Below, in pieces: positions 18,221 through 26,672 of a DNA stretch of 52,613 nucleotides; position 1 is the stretch's first letter; each line of letters begins with the position of its first letter. Both the position numbers and the translations under genes were made by a program. A model generated the notes under the pieces. The model made no database searches. It was not told the DNA's origin and saw only the letters and a program-made list of their open reading frames with translations. The stretch lies in assembly GCF_001672815.1 (NCBI RefSeq), contig NZ_LZKK01000335.1, forward strand, positions 1-52,613, given 5' to 3'. Source of the stretch: Mycobacterium sp. E796 (lineage in GTDB: Bacteria > Actinomycetota > Actinomycetes > Mycobacteriales > Mycobacteriaceae).

Positions 18221-19458
18221 GACCGCGCTCGGTGCGCCGCGCGGCGCTGATCATTTCATCGATACTGATCACCACGACCGGATGCACGTTCGACGGACTG
18301 AATTCACTGGCCTTGCCCGGCACCACCGGCCGCGGGCCGGACGCTGTGATCTACCACGTCGAAATCGCGAATGTCGGCACACTTGAGTCGAATTCGCCGG
18401 TGCTGATCAACGATGTCGTCGTCGGCAGTGTGGGCAAGATGACACTGCGGAACTGGCACGCCGACGTGGAGATCTCCGTGCGTCCTGATGCGGTCGTGCC
18501 CGCCAACGCTGTGGCCGCCGTCGGTCAGACCAGCCTGTTGGGCTCGATGCACCTGGAGCTGAACCCACCGCCGGGCGAGCCGGCGACCGGACGGCTGCAG
18601 CCCGGAGCCACCATCGGTCTGCAGCACTCATCGACCTATCCCTCCACCGAGAAGACACTGAGCTCACTATCGGTGATCGTCAACGGCGGGGGACTGGGGA
18701 AGGTCGGGAGTCTGATCAATGAGTTCAACGCAGCCTTGGGCGGTCGCGAAGACAAGATCCGCGATCTGCTCACCCATTTGAACGATTTCGTCGGGGTGCT
18801 CGATACGCAACGCGACAACATCAACGCGTCGATCACCGCGCTGAACACCATGGCGGGCACCATGGCAGAGCAAAGTGGGGTCATCACCCAAGCGCTGCAG
18901 CGCATCCCCCCGGCACTGGATGTGTTGATCAAAGAACGGCCGCGGATCACCACCGCGTTGGAGAAATTCCGGGTGTTCAGCAATACCGCCACCGGATTGA
19001 TCGACGCCACCCACGCTGATCTGGTCACCAACCTGAAGAATTTGGAGCCCACCGTGCGCGCGCTCGCCGACGTTGGCCCCGACCTAGACACCATGCTCGC
19101 CTTCGTGCCGAACTACCCCTACCCGCAGAACTTCATCGATCGCGCGATCAGGGGCGACTACTTGAACGAGTTCATCACCTTCGATTTCACCATTCCCCGA
19201 CTCAAGCGAGGGCTGTTGTTGGGGACCCGGTGGGGCCAGGAGGGTGCTTCGCTGGTGCCCGCGCCGGGTGACCCGTGGTACAGCACCTTCACCAAAGATC
19301 CGCTCAACGCCCCCATCACGGCTCCGCCCAACGCGGTGGCGATGCCGCCCATGGCCGGTCCGCCAGCAGCTGGCGACGCACCGGTGATCACCCCACCACG
19401 CACACCGGCGGTTCCGGCGCCGACCGATTTCGTGCCCAGAGATATGGGGGACCGCTGA
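18217..19458 (+). CDS. mceE: MceE-family lipoprotein
   Basis: 413 residues with an N-terminal type II signal (ALIISSILITTTGC), placing the lipidated cysteine at residue 23, as in LprK/LprN-type MceE proteins. The MCE domain carries YHVEIANVGTLESNSPVLIN and AAVGQTSLLGSMHLELNPPP. The region around PNYPYPQNFIDRAIRGDYLN is typical for this subunit. A Pro-rich C-terminus ends the protein. ATGA overlap with mceD and TGATG with mceF. Confidence 0.95.
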   Translation: MRPRSVRRAALIISSILITTTGCTFDGLNSLALPGTTGRGPDAVIYHVEIANVGTLESNSPVLINDVVVGSVGKMTLRNWHADVEISVRPDAVVPANAVAAVGQTSLLGSMHLELNPPPGEPATGRLQPGATIGLQHSSTYPSTEKTLSSLSVIVNGGGLGKVGSLINEFNAALGGREDKIRDLLTHLNDFVGVLDTQRDNINASITALNTMAGTMAEQSGVITQALQRIPPALDVLIKERPRITTALEKFRVFSNTATGLIDATHADLVTNLKNLEPTVRALADVGPDLDTMLAFVPNYPYPQNFIDRAIRGDYLNEFITFDFTIPRLKRGLLLGTRWGQEGASLVPAPGDPWYSTFTKDPLNAPITAPPNAVAMPPMAGPPAAGDAPVITPPRTPAVPAPTDFVPRDMGDR

Positions 19459-21062
19459 TGCTGACGCGTTTCGTCCGAACCCAGCTGATCATCTTCACGA
19501 TCGCCTCGGTCATCGGCATGGCCGTGATGATCGTTGAATACCTGCAGGTGCCGACCCTGTTGGGCATTGGCCGCATGGCAGTCACGCTCGAGCTGTCCGG
19601 CACCGGAGGGCTCTACCAGTTTTCCAACGTGACCTACCGCGGCGTCGAGGTCGGAAAAGTCACCGAGGTACGGCCCACTCGTACCGGCGCTGTTGCCACG
19701 CTCTCGCTCACCACGTCCCCGAAGATCCCTGCGAATCTGCACGCGGCCGTGCTCAGCGTGTCGGCCGTCGGCGAACAATACGTGGACCTGCAGCCAGTCA
19801 CCGCGGCGGGACCCTACCTTCACGACGGCTCGGTGATCCCCGAGGCGCGCACCTCGATCCCGCAGGCTGTCGGACCGATGTTGGACCAGATCAGCCTACT
19901 CATCGACAGCGTTCCCAAGACCAAGATCGGCGGCCTGCTCAACGAAACATTCAAGGCGTTCAACGGATCTGGATACGACTTCGGATCGCTGCTGGACTCC
20001 TCCTCACGGCTCATCGGCGACGCGAACGCGAACGCCGAACAGGGGCGGGCTCTCATCGACGACAGCGCGCCACTGCTCGACGGTCAGGCGCAATCCACCG
20101 ACGCCATCCGGACCTGGGCGCACAGCCTGGCCGGCATCAGCCAACAGCTGGTCACCAATGACCCGCAGGTGAAAACCCTGCTGCACAACGCGCCCGGCGC
20201 AGCCGACGAGGCATCACGACTTTTCGAACAGGTCAAACCCACGCTACCAACCCTGTTGGCGAACCTCACCACCTTCGGACAGGTCGGAGTCACCTATCAT
20301 CCCTCGCTCGAGCAACTGCTGGTGTTGCTGCCGCCCACCATCGCCTCCACCCAGTCCTACGGCGCACCGAAGAACAACCCCATCGGAATGTCGTTGGGCG
20401 ACTTCACACTAACGATCGGAGATCCGCCGGCCTGCACGGTCGGATTCCTGCCCCCCTCGTCGTGGCGATCGCCGGAAGACACGTCGGTGATCGACACTCC
20501 TGACGGCTTGTACTGCAAACTGCCCCAGGATTCACCCATCGGGGTTCGCGGCGCCCGCAACTACCCGTGCATGGGACACCCCGGCAAACGCGCCCCGACC
20601 GTCGAGATCTGTGACAGCGACAAACCGTTCGAGCCGTTGGCGATCCGCCAACACGTTCTGGGTCCGTACCCGGCCGACCCGAACCTCATCGCCCAAGGCG
20701 TTCCGCCCGACGATCGGGTTAGCTTCGGAGACCAGATCTTCGGACCAGTAGAAGGCACCCCGGCGCCTCCAGCGCTCCAGGCCGGCCCCGCGCCCGGCCC
20801 ACCACCGGAAGCGCCGCGGCCCAACCCGGCACCCGGACCACTACCTGCCGCCGATCCAGCAACGCCGGCCGGTCCTGAAGGCTCAGTTCCGCAGGCCGCT
20901 CCTAGTGCCTATGCATCCCACCGACCCGGGCCGTCGGTTGCCATCGCAACCTACGATCCGCGCACGGGCCGCTACGCCACTCCAGACGGCACAGTGTATC
21001 GCCAATCGGACCTGGTCGCTCACGCCGGGACGCGGTCATGGAAAGACCTTTTCCCCACATGA
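19458..21062 (+). CDS. mceF: MceF-family lipid-transport protein with an extended tail
   Basis: 534 residues from ATG 19458, which shares its A with the mceE stop; the longer frame from 19275 lies inside mceE. N-terminal helix LIIFTIASVIGMAVMIVEYL, then MCE domain with GLYQFSNVTYRGVEVGK and VSAVGEQYVDLQP. Cysteines and the SYGAPKNNPIGMSLGDFTLT region fit MceF. The final 60 residues are Pro-rich and end with a compact YDPRTGRYATPDGTVYRQSD module and KDLFPT, which is not generic linker. The stop overlaps the next start as ATGA (21059). Confidence 0.95.
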   Translation: MLTRFVRTQLIIFTIASVIGMAVMIVEYLQVPTLLGIGRMAVTLELSGTGGLYQFSNVTYRGVEVGKVTEVRPTRTGAVATLSLTTSPKIPANLHAAVLSVSAVGEQYVDLQPVTAAGPYLHDGSVIPEARTSIPQAVGPMLDQISLLIDSVPKTKIGGLLNETFKAFNGSGYDFGSLLDSSSRLIGDANANAEQGRALIDDSAPLLDGQAQSTDAIRTWAHSLAGISQQLVTNDPQVKTLLHNAPGAADEASRLFEQVKPTLPTLLANLTTFGQVGVTYHPSLEQLLVLLPPTIASTQSYGAPKNNPIGMSLGDFTLTIGDPPACTVGFLPPSSWRSPEDTSVIDTPDGLYCKLPQDSPIGVRGARNYPCMGHPGKRAPTVEICDSDKPFEPLAIRQHVLGPYPADPNLIAQGVPPDDRVSFGDQIFGPVEGTPAPPALQAGPAPGPPPEAPRPNPAPGPLPAADPATPAGPEGSVPQAAPSAYASHRPGPSVAIATYDPRTGRYATPDGTVYRQSDLVAHAGTRSWKDLFPT

Positions 21063-21631
21063 GCACGCACCCATCCCGGGGTCAGCGCACCACCAAAAAC
21101 GTTGCGGGACATACGATGCACCCCCATTATGCGGCGGTGGGCCTGTCGATGGCGGCCGCCGCGGTCATCGCGTCATGCAACGCGATGCCGCCAGCCGCCG
21201 CAGCCGACGGGTGGGGCCTCAACGGCACCTACACCGCCACCTCGAACGGGGAATGGGCCAAAAGCAACGACATCTTCCACAACGAGACCAGCCTCCGAAG
21301 CACTTGGACCATCAGCACAACCTGCAGCTATCCCACCGAATGCACCGGCACGGTCACCAGCACCTGGGGCTGGACCGCCCCGATCTACCAAACCGGCGGT
21401 GTCTGGTACGTCAAGCACCCCGTGGACAACTGGCAACCATGCCCGGACGGAACCAGCTGGCCAGGACTCCAAGTCTTCCGTTTCGTCCCCACCAACCCCG
21501 ACGGCGACACCGTCGATCCGACGTCATCCGTCCTGACCGGCGCCGACGAAACAACCGGAACCAGCGGAGCATGCGGCCGCAGCAACACATTATTCATCAC
21601 CATGCCGTTCAAACTGGTCAAGACCGGATGA
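21059..21631 (+). CDS. Small exported Cys-containing protein in the mce operon
   Basis: 190 residues from ATG 21059 (ATGA overlap with mceF). A hydrophobic export segment (AAVGLSMAAAAVIASC) precedes PAAAADGWGLNGTYTATSN. The IASC could be a lipobox, but the AAAAD site looks like signal peptidase I. The mature domain has W-x-I-S-x-x-C, C-x-G-x-V, CPDG and GACG blocks and ends MPFKLVKTG. It shares this pattern with the protein at 10151-10585 on the other side of the operon. Probably an extracytoplasmic accessory factor or lipid-binding beta protein; function unknown. Confidence 0.82.
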   Translation: MSTHPSRGQRTTKNVAGHTMHPHYAAVGLSMAAAAVIASCNAMPPAAAADGWGLNGTYTATSNGEWAKSNDIFHNETSLRSTWTISTTCSYPTECTGTVTSTWGWTAPIYQTGGVWYVKHPVDNWQPCPDGTSWPGLQVFRFVPTNPDGDTVDPTSSVLTGADETTGTSGACGRSNTLFITMPFKLVKTG

Positions 21632-22083
21632 CCCCGGTGGATCGCACCGTCCATCCAGCGGGAAATCTCGCCCGAGTCAGCGCCTTTCGTCCCTACAGTG
21701 GCGCGGTGCGATCGATCACGGCAGCCGCCGCGGCAGTGATAACTCTCGCCGCCGTGCTGCCCGCACCCGCACGCGCCGAACCTTCGGCGTGCAACGACCC
21801 CTCCTGCGTCCCCGGGATCACCGGAGGTGTCGTGCTGGGCGCCCCCTGCTCGGATACCACCCACTACGTGTTCGGCACCACCTCCTGGGGACGGCTGGTC
21901 TTCTGCGGTTCTCCGCGGCGTTACGAGCCCCGATACTTCCGTTCCCCCTCGATGCAGGGCATCAAAGACGAAAACTCCAACTGCGAGGGCTTCGAGAACT
22001 CGGTCGCGCAAGCACCTGACGGTCTGTTCCTCACCTGCCTATCGGTCAGCGGTGAACCCCGCTGGGTCCGCGGCGACACCTAA
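21628..22083 (+). CDS. Small secreted protein related to the Rv1891-like family
   Basis: 151 residues from ATG 21628, overlapping the previous stop as ATGA; a GTG at 21706 would give a more standard signal peptide (VRSITAAAAAVITLAAVLPAPARA). The mature part has six cysteines, with VLGAPCSDTTHYVFG, then RLVFCG and TCLSVSGEPRWV. The order APC...FxFG...C...P...LCL/TCL...G resembles the Rv1891-like protein at 48997 in this window. No enzymatic motif is visible. Coupled translation ties it to the mce system. Confidence 0.8.
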   Translation: MTPVDRTVHPAGNLARVSAFRPYSGAVRSITAAAAAVITLAAVLPAPARAEPSACNDPSCVPGITGGVVLGAPCSDTTHYVFGTTSWGRLVFCGSPRRYEPRYFRSPSMQGIKDENSNCEGFENSVAQAPDGLFLTCLSVSGEPRWVRGDT

Positions 22084-22100
22084 ACGGACTCGAGATCAAC

Positions 22101-22538
22101 ATGAGCAACCCCACGCGCGGGCCTCGAACCGAAGCCCTGGCCGGGCTGGCGATGACCCTGCTCGGCGTGATGGCCGCAGCGGGCATCCCACCGGCACGCG
22201 CGGACGAGCCGGTGCTGCACCATGTCACCTACACCGTCACCGCGGAACGGCCCACCCACGCAGGCATCTATTTCAGGGACACCGACCCGCCCAACTGGGC
22301 CGAATACAGCCACAACCCGTACCAATTCAGCCCCAAGGCCGAGGCCGACATCGGTCCCGGCGCGCGATGGACGCGTGATGTCATGTTGACCGCCCCCGAT
22401 CAGTGGGCGACGGTCACTGCCACCAGCGGGCCAGCGCCGGGCACTCCGCAGTTTCACTGCGAATTAGCCGTGGATGGGGCAATCGTCGCGACCAACAGCG
22501 GCCCTAAGGGCGCATTGTGCGCGCTGCGGCACTGGTGA
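22101..22538 (+). CDS. Small secreted protein associated with the mce operon
   Basis: 145 residues from ATG 22101. The signal peptide runs to about GIPPARA, followed by DEPVLHHVTYTVTAERPTHA. The mature part contains YFRDTDPPNWAEYSHNPYQF, a beta-rich central region and two cysteines near the C-terminus (FHCELAVDGAIV, then LCALRHW). The overall pattern (VTYTV... through a final Cys-Leu-Arg-His-Trp) resembles small exported mycobacterial beta proteins of the MmpS-like kind, but I cannot assign it. Eighteen bases after the previous gene. Confidence 0.78.
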   Translation: MSNPTRGPRTEALAGLAMTLLGVMAAAGIPPARADEPVLHHVTYTVTAERPTHAGIYFRDTDPPNWAEYSHNPYQFSPKAEADIGPGARWTRDVMLTAPDQWATVTATSGPAPGTPQFHCELAVDGAIVATNSGPKGALCALRHW

Positions 22539-22600
22539 ACCGGCGCGCCAAGCACGCACGCGAGTGCTCACTGAGCGGGAGAGCACGTTCCAGGATCCGT

Positions 22601-22623
22601 GACGAGAGAGCTAGCCTCTCGTC
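22601..22623. terminator. Perfect hairpin in the gap between the secreted proteins and the mas genes
   Basis: Arms GACGAGAG (22601-22608) and CTCTCGTC (22616-22623) pair perfectly around a 7-base loop AGCTAGC. It sits in the only sizeable gap (158 bases) of the mce operon. There is no T-tract, so it may be a partial terminator, an attenuator or an mRNA-processing site that lowers expression of the two downstream genes. Confidence 0.45.
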
Positions 22624-22696
22624 TGCGGACCGCATCCATGCCAATCAGCCATCTGGACTGAGCCCGGGCATGCAGCGGAAACGGAAAGAGAACAGC

Positions 22697-23542
22697 ATGT
22701 CTGGCACACATTCACCCCCCAAGCTCGACCCCGTTGACAGCGATCCCGGTGCGCTGTGGCCAACTGCTCCCAGTCTGATCGAAGAGGCCGAGGCAGCAGC
22801 AATCGAAGCTGAAGCGCTCGCCCAAGCGGCCCGCGCCCGCGTGCAGGCCATGCGCCAAGGCCAGCATGCCGGTGCCACCGAAGCCGCATCGGGGCAATCC
22901 GGTGAGGCGCCCGGTATCGACCGGGCCTCGATCGCATCCGATAACGACACCGAACCGCCCCCCGCCGCAGCCGTTGACGGGGAAGCCGCCGACGCCGCCA
23001 AGTCGGGAACCGATGAAGGCCACGAGCCGCCGGGGAGGAAGGCGCGCCGCTTCCGTCGTCCGTCACCAACGGCGGTCGCAGCATGCATCGGATTGCTATG
23101 CACCGCCGCGCTTCTGGCGACGAGTGCTGTCATGGCCCGAAACCACCACGCGGTGCTGGGCAAGCAGCAGCGTGCCGCGGAGTTCACTGCGGCGGCACGA
23201 CAAGTCGTCGTCACCTTGATGTCCATTAACGCCGGCAGCGCCAAAGACGATGTCCAGCATATTCTTGATAGCTCCACCGGGCAGTTCAGAGACGAATTCA
23301 AAGGCGCAGCCGACGATTTCATCAAGGTGGCGCAAAGCGCGAAAGTCTCCACCAAAACCACCGTGCAAGCCGCCGGCGTGGAGTCCATGACCGACGACAC
23401 GGCCGTCGTGCTGGTCGCCGCCAGCTCTATTCTCACCAACACCGCCGGCGCCCCAGAACAGCCGCGTTCGTGGCGGCTCAGCGTCAAACTCGCCCGAGAC
23501 GCGGGGAAGATCAAGATGTCCAGCATGGAGTTCATCCCATGA
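22697..23542 (+). CDS. Mce-associated membrane protein (mas), larger
   Basis: 281 residues from ATG 22697 (GGAAAGAG about eight bases upstream). A long N-terminal cytoplasmic part is rich in Ala/Glu and predicted helix (EEAEAAAIEAEALAQAARAR) and then acidic/Pro-rich. One membrane helix follows (AVAACIGLLCTAALLATSAV, about residues 135-155), then a NTF2-like outer domain (QRAAEFTAAARQVVVTLMSI, then FKGAADDFIKVAQSA). This is the architecture of Mce-associated proteins such as Rv1972. These proteins are thought to stabilise the transporter. ATGA overlap with the next gene. Confidence 0.88.
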   Translation: MSGTHSPPKLDPVDSDPGALWPTAPSLIEEAEAAAIEAEALAQAARARVQAMRQGQHAGATEAASGQSGEAPGIDRASIASDNDTEPPPAAAVDGEAADAAKSGTDEGHEPPGRKARRFRRPSPTAVAACIGLLCTAALLATSAVMARNHHAVLGKQQRAAEFTAAARQVVVTLMSINAGSAKDDVQHILDSSTGQFRDEFKGAADDFIKVAQSAKVSTKTTVQAAGVESMTDDTAVVLVAASSILTNTAGAPEQPRSWRLSVKLARDAGKIKMSSMEFIP

Positions 23543-24177
23543 CCATCGGGCACGTCGAAGACCAGGACGCTACAACGGTTCACCCCGCCACGGCGAAAGT
23601 GGCAGAACAGGATTGCAGCGACACCGCTGTCGGCGATGAAGAGACACCCGCCGACCAGACGATCGATGCGCGCCGCAACTGGATACGCCGAGCGTTGTCC
23701 CGCTGGCCCTTGATCGTTATCGGGCTGCTGTTGGTCGCTGCCGCCGCCGTCACCGCCGGACTGTACTTCGGCCAATACCGACACGACCAGCAGGCCAACG
23801 ACACCACCGCGAAGTCGGCAATCACCGCGGCCTCCGAAGGCACGGTCGCGATCCTCTCGTATACGCCAGACAAATTGGAAAGCGACCTCGCGGCCGCAAA
23901 ATCACACTTGACCGGTGACTTCTTGACCTACTACGGCAAGTTCACCGATCAAATCGTGGCCCCCGCCGCCAAAACGAAGGCCGTCACCACCCAAGCCACG
24001 GTGAAACGGGCCGTGATCACCGAACTACACCCAGACTCCGCTCGGGTGCTGGTGTTCCTGGATCAGACCACCACGAGCAAGGACGCACCCGGGCCAGTAC
24101 AGACGGCGAGTAGCGTCGTGGTCAGTCTGACCAAAGTCCATGACAAATGGCTTATTTCGGCGTTCGATCCGATCTAG
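23539..24177 (+). CDS. Mce-associated membrane protein (mas), smaller
   Basis: 212 residues from ATG 23539 (ATGA overlap). An acidic cytoplasmic N-terminus of about 55 residues, one membrane helix (PLIVIGLLLVAAAAVTAGLY), then the conserved outer domain: ITAASEGTVAILSYTPDKLE, LTGDFLTYYGKFTDQIVAPA, and the terminal VVVSLTKVHDKWLISAFDPI. This is the standard mas C-terminal signature, resembling Rv1973. It is the last gene of the mce operon; a hairpin follows 12 bases later. Confidence 0.9.
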   Translation: MTIGHVEDQDATTVHPATAKVAEQDCSDTAVGDEETPADQTIDARRNWIRRALSRWPLIVIGLLLVAAAAVTAGLYFGQYRHDQQANDTTAKSAITAASEGTVAILSYTPDKLESDLAAAKSHLTGDFLTYYGKFTDQIVAPAAKTKAVTTQATVKRAVITELHPDSARVLVFLDQTTTSKDAPGPVQTASSVVVSLTKVHDKWLISAFDPI

Positions 24178-24189
24178 ACAATGCAGAAC

Positions 24190-24208
24190 CCGATGCTAAG
24201 CACATCGG
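24190..24208 (+). terminator. Short hairpin after the last mce-operon gene
   Basis: Arms CCGATG (24190-24195) and CATCGG (24203-24208) around a 7-base loop, 12 bases beyond the mas stop. It lacks a U-tract, as many mycobacterial terminators do. The stem is only 6 bp, so confidence is limited. Confidence 0.35.
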
Positions 24209-24415
24209 CGGACGTCAACGATTGGTGCTAGCAGCGATCAGCGCGGGCCGATGCTTCCGGCAGGTCCTCCCACAATCAGCAACGTTTACCACCGTGTCGG
24301 CCGAGTACACCCAGCCGCCGCGACACTGCAACCGTTGCGACGGCGCGCCCAGAAACGTCGCAGCCAGTTAAGTCTGGCGGGCACAAACGGGCACACCGCC
24401 GGCGTTGCGATACCT

Positions 24416-25297
24416 GTGAAGATTCGCTTCGGCGTCGGGCTGGGCGCCAACACCGCTCCGGACCGGCTCGCCGGCATCGTCGATCACCTGGAGAGCGGCG
24501 GTGTGGACTCGCTGTGGTTCTCCGAGCTGGTCTACTCCCCAGCGGTCGATCCGGTGGTCGGCATGGCCTACGCGCTCGCCCGCACCACCCGGTTGAAGGT
24601 GGGCACGTCGGTGGCCGTGCTGCCGGGCCGGCACCCCGTCCTGGTGGCCAAGCAGCTGGCGTCGTTGGCGGCCATCGCCCCCAAGCGGGTCCTGCCCGTC
24701 TTCGGCTTGCGCTCGGCGATCCCGGCCGAGCGCGAGGTGTTCGTGGTCCCCGACGGGGAACGCGCGGCGGTCTTCGACGAAGCGCTGCGGGTGCTGCGCG
24801 CGGCGCTGGTCGACGACTCGGCCAGCTTCAGCGGCCGGTATTTCACGGTGAGCGGGGCCGCGGTCGCTCCGCGGCCCGTCCCGCCGCTAGACATCTGGCT
24901 GGGCGGCTCAGCACCGGCGGCGTTTCGGCGCATCGGCGCGCTGGCCGACGGCTGGCTGGGCAGCTTCCTCACCCCGACCGAGGCGCGCGCGGGTCGCGAG
25001 ACGATCGAACGAGCCGCAGCGGAAGCCGACCGGCAAATTGAACCCGATCACTACGGCATCTCGCTCGCCGTCGCCGACGGCGAGCTGTCCCCGGAGCTGG
25101 TGGCCGCGATCCGGCGGCGTCGTCCCGAACTCGATCCCGGCGAGCTGATCGCCGCCGACTGGGATCAGCTGCACCGCCAACTCGACGCCTACATCGACGC
25201 GGGGCTGACGAAATTCGTCATCCGGCCGGCCGGCAACGCGCCGCTGGAGGACTTCCTCGATCGATTCGCCGCCGAGTTGGTCCCCCGCCAGAACTGA
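24416..25297 (+). CDS. LLM-class (probably F420-dependent) oxidoreductase
   Basis: 293 residues from GTG 24416; the frame is open to 24251 but that part is Arg-rich and non-conserved. Luciferase-like fold signatures are VKIRFGVGLGANT, then GGVDSLWFSELVYSPAVDPV, RTTRLKVGTSVAVLPGRHPV, and the F420/FMN pocket region APRPVPPLDIWLGGSAP. In mycobacteria this family mostly uses F420. It sits 13 to 22 bases upstream of glnA3 depending on that gene's start, and may be co-transcribed with it. Upstream a short palindrome GCAACCGTTGC (24328-24338) lies near the start, meaning unclear. Confidence 0.85.
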   Translation: MKIRFGVGLGANTAPDRLAGIVDHLESGGVDSLWFSELVYSPAVDPVVGMAYALARTTRLKVGTSVAVLPGRHPVLVAKQLASLAAIAPKRVLPVFGLRSAIPAEREVFVVPDGERAAVFDEALRVLRAALVDDSASFSGRYFTVSGAAVAPRPVPPLDIWLGGSAPAAFRRIGALADGWLGSFLTPTEARAGRETIERAAAEADRQIEPDHYGISLAVADGELSPELVAAIRRRRPELDPGELIAADWDQLHRQLDAYIDAGLTKFVIRPAGNAPLEDFLDRFAAELVPRQN

Positions 25298-25319
25298 TCG
25301 AGTTGCCACAATGGCTGCC

Positions 25320-26672
25320 ATGACAGCCACGCCCCTCGCCGCCGCCGCGATTGCCCAGCTAGAGGGGGAAGGCGTCGACACGGTAATCGGCTCCGTGGTG
25401 AATCCCGCCGGTCTCACGCACGCCAAGACCGTGCCCATCCGGCGCACCAACACCTTCGCCGATCCCGGCCTCGGCGCCAGCCCGTCCTGGCACGGCTTCG
25501 CGATCGACCAGAGCGGCATCGCCTTCACGGACGACGTCGGCGTGGTGGGCGACCAGCGCCTGCGCATCGACCTGTCCGCGATGCGGATCGTCGGCGACGG
25601 GCTGGCCTGGGCGCCCGCCTCGTTCTTCGAGCAGGACGGCACGCCCGTTGCGGCGTGCGCCCGCGGAACGCTGGGCCGGATCGAGGCCGCGCTCGACCAG
25701 GCGGGCCTCGAGGCGGTCATCGGGCACGAGATCGAGTTCCTTCTGGTCGCCCCCGACGGCGGCCCGCTGCCCGCGGCGCTGTGGGCGCAGTACGGCCTCG
25801 CCGGCGTACTCGAACACGAAGCCTTCATCCGCGACGTCAACGCCGCGGCCACGACGGCCGGTGTGGCGATCGAGCAGTTCCACCCCGAGTACGGCGCCAA
25901 CCAGTTCGAGATCTCGCTGGCGCCGCTGGCTCCGGTCGCCGCCGCCGACCAGCTGGCGGTGACCCGGCTCATCATCGGCCGTGCCGCACGCCGCCAGGGG
26001 CTGCGCGTCAGCATGTCACCGGTGCCGTTCGCCGGTGGCGTCGGATCTGGTGCGCACCAACACTTTTCGCTGACGAGCGCCGAAGGGCCGCTGTTTTCCG
26101 ACGGGCCCGGGCGCGCGGGCATGACGGCTGCGGGGGAGAACGCCGTCGCCGGGGTGATCGCGGGGCTGCCCGAAGCCCAGGGCGTCTTGTGCGGATCGAT
26201 CGTGTCGGGTCTGCGGATGCGGCCCGGAAACTGGGCCGGGGCCTATGCATGCTGGGGAACCGAGAACCGGGAGGCGGCGGTGCGGTTCGTCAAGGGTGGG
26301 CCCGCGAGCCCGCGCGGCGCCAACGTCGAAGTCAAGATCGTCGATCCGTCCGCCAACCCGTACCTGGCGACGGCGGCGATCCTGGGCCTGGCGCTGGACG
26401 GAATCAGGCGCGAGGCCCAACTGCCACCGGAGATCACCGTGGACCCGGCCAACCTTTCCGAGTCGGAAGGCGCCGAGGCCGGCATCGTCCGGCTGCCCGA
26501 AGCGCAGTCGGAAACCCTTGCCGCGCTTGATGGTTCGGCGCTGCTGCGGGGCATCCTGGGCGACGCCGCGGTCGACATGGTGGTCGCGGTCCGCCGCCTG
26601 GAACATGAGCGCTACGGCGACCTGGACCCGGAGCAACTGGCGGACAAGTTCCGCATGGCGTGGAGCCTGTGA
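25320..26672 (+). CDS. glnA3: Glutamine synthetase-like gamma-glutamyl ligase GlnA3
   Basis: 450 residues from ATG 25320 (MTATPLAAAAIAQL), the form I remember for M. tuberculosis Rv1878; an ATG at 25311 would add three residues. GS catalytic-domain motifs are present: GHEIEFLLV and EQFHPEYGANQFEISLAP (metal-binding Glu residues), GSGAHQHFSL (ATP site), MRPGNWAGAYACWG, NREAAVRFVKGG, NVEVKIVDPSANPYL. It has no adenylylation-site tail like GlnA1. Relatives ligate glutamate to amines such as polyamines rather than to ammonia. The stop overlaps the amidohydrolase start (GTGA). Confidence 0.92.
   Translation: MTATPLAAAAIAQLEGEGVDTVIGSVVNPAGLTHAKTVPIRRTNTFADPGLGASPSWHGFAIDQSGIAFTDDVGVVGDQRLRIDLSAMRIVGDGLAWAPASFFEQDGTPVAACARGTLGRIEAALDQAGLEAVIGHEIEFLLVAPDGGPLPAALWAQYGLAGVLEHEAFIRDVNAAATTAGVAIEQFHPEYGANQFEISLAPLAPVAAADQLAVTRLIIGRAARRQGLRVSMSPVPFAGGVGSGAHQHFSLTSAEGPLFSDGPGRAGMTAAGENAVAGVIAGLPEAQGVLCGSIVSGLRMRPGNWAGAYACWGTENREAAVRFVKGGPASPRGANVEVKIVDPSANPYLATAAILGLALDGIRREAQLPPEITVDPANLSESEGAEAGIVRLPEAQSETLAALDGSALLRGILGDAAVDMVVAVRRLEHERYGDLDPEQLADKFRMAWSL

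Noticed and set aside
20905..21627. Plus-strand frame leading into the 21628 gene
   Set aside because: It lies inside mceF and the next coupled gene, in another frame, and is Arg-rich; the ATGA-coupled start at 21628 is preferred.
24328..24338. GCAACCGTTGC palindrome upstream of the LLM oxidoreductase
   Set aside because: Five-base arms with one centre base are expected by chance at this GC content and no known operator matches.
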